This document shows, piece after piece, positions 1 through 4,660 of a stretch of 7,058 bases of DNA (positions are counted from its first letter, which is position 1; each line of letters starts with the position of its first letter). This stretch comes from Pseudomonas sp. Its GTDB lineage: Bacteria > Pseudomonadota > Gammaproteobacteria > Pseudomonadales > Pseudomonadaceae. Both the position numbers and the translations under genes were made by a program. The stretch is from NCBI GenBank assembly GCA_003525045.1, contig DQGF01000251.1, positions 1 through 7,058 on the forward strand, written 5' to 3'. The notes below the pieces were generated by a model. That model was not told the origin of the DNA. It searched no databases and saw only the letters and a list, made by a program, of their open reading frames with translations.

Positions 1-1
1 G

Positions 2-829
2 TCAGGAGCGTGCAAGCTCCAGCAGTTTTTCCCGCCACGCAGCCTTTGCCGGCAGCGCCAGGAAATACTCATTCAACAACGATTCGCGCGCCGGATAACA
101 GAACGGCTGACCGCTCAAATCCAGCACTTCGCCACCCGCCCCTTCCAGCACGCCCTGTGCCGCCGCCGTGTCCCACTGCGAAGTCGGTGCCAGGCGTGGG
201 TAACAATCCGCAGCCCCTTCGGCCAACAAACAAAACTTTAGCGAGCTGCCAATATTGGCCAGCTGCAGATCACCCAGGCTGTCGCTCAGACCGGCCAGCA
301 AGCGCTCCTGCTCCGGACTTGAATGCCGACGACTGGCCACGACGGTGAACGCCTGACCCGCCGCAGGCACGTCGCGCACCTGAATCGGCGACGGCTCGCT
401 ACCTTTGTCGCCCCGCCAGGCTCCCAGCCCCGCGCCACCGACATAAAAGCCGCCGTTCGTCGGCATCGACACCACGCCAAACACCACCCGCCCCTGCTCG
501 ATCAACGCGATATTGACGGTAAACTCTTCGCTGCCGGCGATGAACTCCTTGGTCCCGTCCAGCGGGTCCACCAGCCACCAGCGCTGCCAACCGGCGCGTA
601 CGCTTTGTGGGATGTTGGCGTCTTCTTCAGACAACACCGGAATAGTCGGGTCCAGCGCTGTCAGCCCGGCCAGAATCACATGGTGGGCGGCCAGGTCTGC
701 GGCAGTGACCGGAGAATCGTCAGCCTTGGCGGTCACGGCAGTACCGATGCGCCAGAACGGCAAAATCGCCTCGCCGGCCTTCAATGCCAGCGCGACCACC
801 GGCGCCATCAGCGGATGAGGAAAATTCAT
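2..829 (-). CDS. cysQ: 3'(2'),5'-bisphosphate nucleotidase CysQ
   Basis: Predicted Mg2+-dependent phosphatase of the inositol monophosphatase superfamily. The family removes the 3'-phosphate from pAp (and PAPS), the by-product of sulfate assimilation and of acyl-carrier-protein phosphopantetheine transfer, in or at the inner face of the cytoplasm. The 275 residues are somewhat longer than E. coli CysQ (about 246). Visible family motifs: KADDSPVTAAD at 35-45, the metal-binding SEED at 67-70, DPLDGTKEF at 88-96 (Asp88, Asp91, Thr93), and WDTAAA at 219-224 followed by GGEVLD at 232-237. The gene is complete, with its TGA at the extreme left of the window. Its ATG lies in an ATGA overlap with the end of nudE, so the two are probably co-transcribed and translationally coupled. 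A start at Met8 is possible, but it has no visible ribosome binding site and would lose the overlap. The family is clear; substrate is inferred from homology. Confidence 0.96.
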   Translation of the reverse strand: MNFPHPLMAPVVALALKAGEAILPFWRIGTAVTAKADDSPVTAADLAAHHVILAGLTALDPTIPVLSEEDANIPQSVRAGWQRWWLVDPLDGTKEFIAGSEEFTVNIALIEQGRVVFGVVSMPTNGGFYVGGAGLGAWRGDKGSEPSPIQVRDVPAAGQAFTVVASRRHSSPEQERLLAGLSDSLGDLQLANIGSSLKFCLLAEGAADCYPRLAPTSQWDTAAAQGVLEGAGGEVLDLSGQPFCYPARESLLNEYFLALPAKAAWREKLLELARS

Positions 830-1392
830 GGTAGAAACACCCCACGCTGAGTCAGCAGATCACGGGCCAGATACAGCGACGCCAAGGCACGGCCCTCGGT
901 GAATCGCGGGTTCTGCGCCAGCGCCGACAATTCACGCAGGTTGATCTTGTCCACGCCCATTGGCTCAGGCTCGTCGCCTTCGAGACGCTCTTCATACAGT
1001 TCGGTGGCCAGCACCACTTGAATCTTCTGGCTCATGTAACCGGGCGACAACGACAACTCGGTCAAATGCTCCAGTTGCCGCGCGCCATACCCGGCCTCTT
1101 CCTTGAGCTCACGCTCGGCCGCCGCCAGCACGTCTTCGCCCGGCTCGATCAAGCCCTTGGGCAGGGACAACTCGTATTCATCGGTGCCGCCGCAATACTC
1201 TTCGACCAGCACCGCGTGGTCCGCATCCAGCATCGCCACGATCATCACCGCGCCATATCCGGTACCCCTGCCGACCAGTCGTTCATAAGTGCGCTCCACG
1301 CCGTTGGAAAAGCGCAACTGCAACTCTTCGACGCAGAATAAACGGCTGGTGGCGACGATCTCGCGGGCGAGGATGGTGGGTTTCTGGCGCAT
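826..1392 (-). CDS. nudE: ADP compounds hydrolase NudE (Nudix family)
   Basis: Nudix hydrolase. E. coli NudE cleaves ADP-ribose, diadenosine polyphosphates and NADH to AMP plus the other phosphate-bearing half, and this protein probably does the same in the cytoplasm. It has 188 residues against about 186 in E. coli. The Nudix box is perfect: Gly80, Glu86, Arg94-Glu95, Glu98-Glu99, Gly101-Tyr102 in the GX5EX7REUXEEXGU spacing. The N-terminal QKPTILAREIVATSRLF and the later LEGDEPEP at 137-144 are typical of NudE and set it apart from the ADP-ribose pyrophosphatase NudF. An AGGAG (1399-1403 on the complementary strand) sits 6 bases before the ATG and fixes the start. It is the first gene of the nudE-cysQ pair and diverges from yrfG, a purine nucleotide phosphatase, which gives the block a nucleotide-turnover theme. 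Confidence 0.96.
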   Translation of the reverse strand: MRQKPTILAREIVATSRLFCVEELQLRFSNGVERTYERLVGRGTGYGAVMIVAMLDADHAVLVEEYCGGTDEYELSLPKGLIEPGEDVLAAAERELKEEAGYGARQLEHLTELSLSPGYMSQKIQVVLATELYEERLEGDEPEPMGVDKINLRELSALAQNPRFTEGRALASLYLARDLLTQRGVFLP

Positions 1393-1418
1393 GAGCGGCT
1401 CCTGGGCGATAGCGGGTT

Positions 1419-1446
1419 ACTATACCCGGCCTATCCTGATTGTTTA
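1419..1446 (-). promoter_or_regulatory. Candidate sigma-70 promoter for nudE-cysQ
   Basis: Read on the minus strand, a TATAGT -10 (1419-1424, 5 of 6 matches to TATAAT) follows a TAAACA -35-like hexamer (1441-1446, 4 of 6) at a 16-base spacing. Transcription would start about 20 bases before the nudE ATG. A 5-base inverted repeat, CGGGT/ACCCG (1413-1417 and 1424-1428), brackets the -10. I found no equally good promoter for yrfG on the other strand of this 90-base gap. The call rests only on similarity to the consensus. Confidence 0.4.
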
Positions 1447-1482
1447 CCCCGGATATCTTTTTTACCGCTGGAGAAGTTTTTT

Positions 1483-2145
1483 ATGTCCCTGTTGCCCTGG
1501 CACGACATCGACACCGTTCTGCTGGACATGGACGGTACGCTGCTGGACCTGCACTTCGACAACCATTTCTGGCTGGAGCACCTGCCCCAGCGTTACGCCG
1601 AGTTGCACGGGGTAAGCCGGGCCATGGCCGAGATGGAATTGCAGCCGCTGTTCGAACGCCATGCCGGCCAGTTGCAGTGGTACTGCCTGGACTTCTGGAG
1701 CGCCGAATTGAAGCTGTCGGTGCGCGAGCTGAAACTGGAAACCGCTCACCTGATCGCCCTGCGCCCGGATGCGGACACATTCCTGGCGGCGATCAAACAG
1801 GCCGGCAAGCGCGTGGTGCTGATCACCAATGCCCACCGCGATTCGCTGTCACTGAAGCTGGAAAGAATCGAGTTGGCGCCGTACTTCGAGCGGCTGATCA
1901 GCTCTCACGATTACGGCTTCGCCAAGGAGAACCCGCAATTCTGGGATGCCTTGCAGGCGGACATCGGTTTCGATCCGGCGCGCAGTCTGTTTATCGACGA
2001 CACCTTGCCGATCCTGCGCAGTGCGCGCAATTTTGGCGTGGCACATCTGTTGGCTGTGAGTGAGCCGGACAGTCGCAAGGGGCCCAAGGACACGGCGGAG
2101 TTTGTGGCGGTGGGGGATTATCGGGAACTCATCGCAGGGCTTTAG
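1483..2145 (+). CDS. yrfG: GMP/IMP nucleotidase YrfG (HAD superfamily)
   Basis: Predicted cytoplasmic HAD-type phosphatase. E. coli YrfG (222 residues, against 220 here) dephosphorylates GMP and IMP to nucleosides. All four HAD motifs can be seen: motif I DMDGT at 15-19 (Asp15 nucleophile, Asp17 acid/base), motif II Thr115-Asn116 in LITNAHRD, motif III Lys148 in FAKENPQFW, and motif IV Asp172-Asp173 in LFIDDTLPIL. The region between motif I and motif II (about 25-95) is helical in character and fits a small cap domain. A GGAG at 1470-1473 lies 9 bases before the ATG. The gene diverges from nudE and converges with lysM, with a REPIN between their 3' ends. The last 34 codons are poor in C-ending codons compared with the start of the gene (see findings). 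The fit to YrfG is good; activity is inferred. Confidence 0.93.
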   Translation: MSLLPWHDIDTVLLDMDGTLLDLHFDNHFWLEHLPQRYAELHGVSRAMAEMELQPLFERHAGQLQWYCLDFWSAELKLSVRELKLETAHLIALRPDADTFLAAIKQAGKRVVLITNAHRDSLSLKLERIELAPYFERLISSHDYGFAKENPQFWDALQADIGFDPARSLFIDDTLPILRSARNFGVAHLLAVSEPDSRKGPKDTAEFVAVGDYRELIAGL

Positions 2146-2157
2146 ACCGAGTCGCTC

Positions 2158-2243
2158 CCTTCGCGGGCAAGCCTCGCTCCTACAGGTAGTGGTCATCTCA
2201 TGGTCACCGTATTACCTGTAGGAGCGAGGCTTGCCCGCGAAGG
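2158..2243. repeat. REPIN: two inverted REP sequences between convergent genes
   Basis: The 31-base arms at 2158-2188 and 2213-2243 are exact reverse complements, separated by a 24-base loop. Each arm contains a REP unit, GTAGGAGCG followed by AGGCTTGCCCGCGAA. Within one unit a smaller hairpin can form (GCG and GG pairing with CC and CGC around CTTG, with one bulged A), as is usual for REPs mobilised by RAYT/TnpA-REP transposases. The GTAG tetranucleotides face inward. The element fills most of the 118-base gap between the ends of yrfG and lysM, so its RNA would fold strongly in both directions and may act as a two-way transcription end or mRNA stabiliser. That role is inference. No separate oligo-T terminator is visible. 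Confidence 0.93.
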
Positions 2244-2263
2244 CCATCACACGGTCTTGAAGC

Positions 2264-2704
2264 TTATTCGGGAATCCGCAACGACTGCCCCGGATAGATC
2301 TTGTTCACATCCTTAAGCATTGGCTTGTTGGCCTCGAAGATTTTTTGATACTTGTTGGCATCGCCATACACGCGCAAGGAAATCGCGCTGAGGGTGTCGC
2401 CCTTAACGACTGTGATAAATGTCGCCGCTTTCACCACCGGCCCGGTCACCGTAATCTGGTCATCCACGCTACCAACACCGGCAATATTGCCCACCGCCAA
2501 CAGGATCTTTTCCTTCTCTTCCTGACTGCCGACTTCACCCGTCACGGTGACCTTGTCGCCATCCACAGTCGCCTGCACATTCGGATTACCCAGGCCGACC
2601 TTGCTGATGTGTTCCTTCAACTGCTCGCTGGCATTGGCATTGCCCGGCGTCAGCAGATCGATAAGCTTTTCGCCTGCTTCTTTCACAAAGCTAAAAATAC
2701 TCAT
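2264..2704 (-). CDS. lysM: BON-LysM protein, Kbp/YgaU type
   Basis: Small soluble protein of 146 residues, matching E. coli Kbp (YgaU, about 149), which binds potassium in the cytoplasm; Pseudomonas annotations usually call it peptidoglycan-binding LysM protein. After an N-terminal helix, a BON domain covers about 25-90, ending in the typical V(A/G)NIAGVGSVDDQITV stretch at 71-86. A LysM domain covers about 97-146 (YxVVKGDTLSAIS-like start at 98-109, YPGQSLRIP at 137-145). No signal peptide, lipobox or membrane segment is present, which argues for the cytoplasm rather than the cell wall. The frame stays open upstream to 2869, but that extension would run through the promoter region and into the next gene; the start chosen has a strong AAGGAGAG six bases upstream. 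A likely AlgU promoter precedes it, suggesting induction by envelope or osmotic stress. Confidence 0.94.
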   Translation of the reverse strand: MSIFSFVKEAGEKLIDLLTPGNANASEQLKEHISKVGLGNPNVQATVDGDKVTVTGEVGSQEEKEKILLAVGNIAGVGSVDDQITVTGPVVKAATFITVVKGDTLSAISLRVYGDANKYQKIFEANKPMLKDVNKIYPGQSLRIPE

Positions 2705-2710
2705 GGTGCA

Positions 2711-2718
2711 CTCTCCTT
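2711..2718 (-). promoter_or_regulatory. Strong Shine-Dalgarno site fixing the lysM start
   Basis: AAGGAGAG on the minus strand, 6 bases before the ATG at 2704. It favours the 146-residue product over the 201-residue reading that begins at 2869. Confidence 0.85.
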
Positions 2719-2744
2719 GGGTTTTGGGTTCCAGACGCAAAAGC

Positions 2745-2772
2745 CTAGACCAAGGTTGCAAGACTCGGTTCC
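2745..2772 (-). promoter_or_regulatory. Candidate AlgU (sigma-22/sigma-E type) promoter for lysM
   Basis: On the minus strand, GGAACCG (2766-2772) is followed after 16 bases by TCTAG (2745-2749), with GG just before it. The known AlgU consensus is GAACTT, 16-17 bases, TCTGA, and E. coli sigma-E promoters read GGAACTT and GGTCnnA. Predicted transcription starts near 2739, leaving a 35-base leader to the lysM ATG. No convincing sigma-70 -35/-10 pair was seen at the same place. AlgU controls envelope and osmotic stress genes in Pseudomonas, which fits a potassium-responsive BON-LysM protein. It is a match by eye to a short consensus. Confidence 0.55.
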
Positions 2773-2782
2773 AACCCGACCA

Positions 2783-2812
2783 ATGACGCCGCATCCCCCC
2801 AAGCGCTAAAAT
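2783..2812 (+). promoter_or_regulatory. Candidate sigma-70 promoter for the LysR-type gene
   Basis: ATGACG (2783-2788, 4 of 6 to TTGACA) and TAAAAT (2807-2812, 5 of 6 to TATAAT) are 18 bases apart. Transcription would start about 20 bases before the regulator's ATG, and GGAG at 2832-2835 lies 5 bases before that ATG. Weak-consensus promoters are common, so confidence is moderate. Confidence 0.4.
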
Positions 2813-2840
2813 CCGAACCTTCCCGCACCCTGGAGCGAAG

Positions 2841-3728
2841 ATGGACATCAAGCAGCTGAAATTCCTCATCGCCCTCGACGAAACCCGACATTTCGGCCAG
2901 GCCGCCGCGCGCTGTCACATCACTCAACCGACCCTGTCCATGCGCCTGCGCAGCCTCGAAGAAGAACTCGAGTTGCCATTGGTCAACCGTGGCCAGCGCT
3001 TCGAAGGTTTCACCGCACCGGGCGAGCGGGTGCTGGCATGGGCTCGCACCGTACTGGCAGCCTGCGACGGTTTGCAGGCCGAAGCCGCAGCCTGTCGCGG
3101 CAACCTGGTCGGCACCCTGCGTCTGGGCGTCGTGCCGCTGTCGAGCTTCGATCCGCTGCCGCTGATGCAGCGTCTGCACGCCGATCACCCGAACCTGCGC
3201 TTCGAACTCTCGGCCCTGAGTTCCGAACAGATCCTCGAACAACTGGCGAACAATCGCCTGGACATCGGCGTCTCGTACCTGGAACGCCTGGACGGCGAGC
3301 GATTCGACTCCCTGGCGTTCAGCGAAACCCGCATGGGCCTGCTCTACGATCAACGCTTCTACCATTTCGCCGAGGCAGCGCTGAGCTGGGAGTCGTTGAT
3401 CGAATTGCCGCTGGGCATGCTCACCAGCGGCATGCATTTTCGCCAGTCCATCGACCATAACTTCCACAGTCGCGGCCTCACTCCGCAGCCCTTGTTGCAA
3501 ACAGACGCCGTGCATCAACTTATACAAGCTGTACACGGGGGCCTGTGCTGCGCCGTGATGCCGTTGGATGGCGGCCTGGAAAACCTTACTGATCATTTAC
3601 GCCTGCAACCCATCGAAAACGCGCAGACCCTCGGCAAACTGGGGCTGATCATGCGTCGCAGCGCGCCTCGTTCGGCATTGGCAGAAGCCTGTTTCGCGAT
3701 CTATCAGAAATCGCCGATAACCTCTTGA
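2841..3728 (+). CDS. LysR-type transcriptional regulator
   Basis: DNA-binding regulator of 295 residues, the usual length of the family. A winged helix-turn-helix occupies about 1-62 (HFGQAAARCHITQPTLSMRLRSLEEEL at about 17-43), followed by a linker helix and a periplasmic-binding-protein-like effector domain at about 91-290. The DNA-binding part resembles the OxyR branch, but no Cys lies between residues 86 and 235, so the OxyR peroxide-sensing pair is missing and the effector is unknown. Cys236-Cys237 is an unusual vicinal pair near the end of the effector domain. The gene diverges from lysM and runs in the same direction as fdhD, 92 bases upstream of it. By position it most likely controls fdhD and the oxidoreductase, and perhaps itself. 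No specific gene name can be given. Confidence 0.93.
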   Translation: MDIKQLKFLIALDETRHFGQAAARCHITQPTLSMRLRSLEEELELPLVNRGQRFEGFTAPGERVLAWARTVLAACDGLQAEAAACRGNLVGTLRLGVVPLSSFDPLPLMQRLHADHPNLRFELSALSSEQILEQLANNRLDIGVSYLERLDGERFDSLAFSETRMGLLYDQRFYHFAEAALSWESLIELPLGMLTSGMHFRQSIDHNFHSRGLTPQPLLQTDAVHQLIQAVHGGLCCAVMPLDGGLENLTDHLRLQPIENAQTLGKLGLIMRRSAPRSALAEACFAIYQKSPITS

Positions 3729-3736
3729 TCGACGGC

Positions 3737-3750
3737 ATCTATCGGTAGAT
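3737..3750. promoter_or_regulatory. Possible LysR-type operator upstream of fdhD
   Basis: The dyad ATCTA-TCGG-TAGAT lies in the 92-base gap between the regulator gene and fdhD. LysR-type regulators bind interrupted dyads of the T-N11-A class; here the best reading is T-N10-A within ATC-N8-GAT. A related half, ATCTATCAG, lies 38 bases upstream at 3699-3707 inside the regulator's 3' end. Two partly similar sites are usual for this family. Assignment to the neighbouring regulator is inference. Confidence 0.4.
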
Positions 3751-3763
3751 CAGTAATAGCGAT

Positions 3764-3792
3764 TAGACGCGACAAGTTGACGCGCCTAGGCT
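3764..3792 (+). promoter_or_regulatory. Weak candidate promoter for fdhD-oxidoreductase
   Basis: TAGACG (3764-3769) and TAGGCT (3787-3792) are 17 bases apart, matching sigma-70 hexamers at 4 and 3 of 6 positions. A start near 3799 would place the dyad at 3737-3750 roughly 55 bases upstream, where LysR-type activators bind. The poor hexamers would suit an activator-dependent promoter. This is a low-confidence reading. Confidence 0.25.
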
Positions 3793-3820
3793 TAAAGCTG
3801 ATCCAACCGTCGGTGATGCC

Positions 3821-4660
3821 ATGAACGCCAAGCGCCCTGTCTGCGCGGCGCCTGCCCTCGAAACGCCCGCGCCCGCTGCCAGCCAGTCCTACAGCTACAG
3901 CAACCTCAACCACACCGAATCGGACAGCACCGCGCTGGCCGAGGAAGTCGCGTTGGCGATTGCCTATAACGGCATCAGCCAGGCGGTGATGTTGGTGACA
4001 CCGACGGATCTCGAGGACTTCATTGTCGGCTTCAGCCTCGGCAGCGGCATCATCGAAGACGCCTGCGACATCTACGACTTGCAACTCAGCGGCTCGGGTT
4101 CGGCGCAGTACGCGCAAGTGACCATCGCCAATCGCGCCTTCTGGAATCTCAAACAGCAACGTCGGCAACTGGCCGGCACCAGCGGTTGCGGGCTCTGTGG
4201 TGTGGAAGCGGTGGAGCAAGCGTTGCCCGATCTGAAAGTGCTGCCCGGAGCGCCTCTGCCTCCGGCCGAATGGCTCGACGGTCTGCGCCAACGTATCGGC
4301 GCGTTCCAGCCCCTGGGCCAGCATAGCGGCGCGGTGCATGCGGCGGTGTTCATGAACGCCAGCGGCGAATTGCTGCTGGGCCGGGAAGACATCGGCCGGC
4401 ACAACGCCCTCGACAAGCTGATCGGCGGCTTGATCCGGCAGAAGATCCCGACTGCCGGCGGCCTGGCGATTGTCACCAGCCGTTGCAGCCTTGAATTGAT
4501 TCAAAAAGTATTGCGCGCAGGTATCCAGACGCTGGTCAGCCTGTCGTCGCCCACGGGTCTTGCCGTGCAATGGGCCCGTCGCCATAACCTCAATCTCATC
4601 CACCTGCCGCAAAAAAGTGCGCCGCGGGTCTACAGCCCTGCGATGGAGAACCAAGCGTGA
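3821..4660 (+). CDS. fdhD: Formate dehydrogenase accessory sulfurtransferase FdhD
   Basis: Cytoplasmic protein that moves sulfur from the cysteine desulfurase IscS to the molybdenum bis-MGD cofactor, needed for active formate dehydrogenases. Its 279 residues are close to E. coli FdhD (about 277). Visible family features: AEEVALAIAYNG at 40-51 and DLEDFIVGFSLGSGI at 63-77; the sulfur-carrying CxxC pair Cys123 and Cys126 in SGCGLCG (E. coli Cys121 and Cys124); GAVHAA at 170-175; REDIGRHNALDKLIG at 188-202; and TSRCSLELIQKVLRAGI at 219-235 followed by SSPTGLAV. The first 25 residues are Ala/Pro-rich and not conserved in character. The ribosome binding site before the ATG is weak (GGTGA, 3812-3816). 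The stop overlaps the GTG start of the oxidoreductase, which is therefore its probable client. Confidence 0.96.
   Translation: MNAKRPVCAAPALETPAPAASQSYSYSNLNHTESDSTALAEEVALAIAYNGISQAVMLVTPTDLEDFIVGFSLGSGIIEDACDIYDLQLSGSGSAQYAQVTIANRAFWNLKQQRRQLAGTSGCGLCGVEAVEQALPDLKVLPGAPLPPAEWLDGLRQRIGAFQPLGQHSGAVHAAVFMNASGELLLGREDIGRHNALDKLIGGLIRQKIPTAGGLAIVTSRCSLELIQKVLRAGIQTLVSLSSPTGLAVQWARRHNLNLIHLPQKSAPRVYSPAMENQA
4645..4648 (+). promoter_or_regulatory. Ribosome binding site supporting the GTG start at 4657
   Basis: GGAG within fdhD's last codons, 8 bases before the GTG that overlaps the fdhD TGA as GTGA. It supports the overlapping, coupled start. Confidence 0.6.

Noticed and set aside
323..850. 175-codon plus-strand open frame opposite cysQ
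   Set aside because: Shadow of cysQ; no family resemblance and Arg/His-rich composition.
1440..2063. 207-codon plus-strand frame overlapping yrfG in another phase
   Set aside because: The yrfG frame has all HAD motifs; this frame has none and is Arg/Gly/Pro-rich.
2705..2869. N-terminal extension of the lysM product by 55 residues
   Set aside because: It would pass through the promoter region and overlap the start of the divergent regulator gene; the start at 2704 has a strong ribosome binding site and matches the family length.
2745..3596. 283-codon minus-strand open frame opposite the LysR-type gene
   Set aside because: Antisense shadow of a clear LysR-family coding region, with low-complexity Gln/Arg/Ala composition.
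2841..3728. Calling the LysR-type gene oxyR
   Set aside because: The DNA-binding domain is OxyR-like, but the redox cysteine pair in the effector domain is missing and the gene context differs.
3777..3804. TTGACG as a -35 box for fdhD
   Set aside because: The -35 match is good, but the hexamers 16-17 bases downstream (TGATCC, GATCCA) are poor -10 boxes.
3704..4654. 316-codon minus-strand open frame opposite fdhD
   Set aside because: It is fully antisense to a well-recognised gene, its product has no recognisable domain and is Arg/His/Gln-rich, and long antisense frames are common in GC-rich genes.
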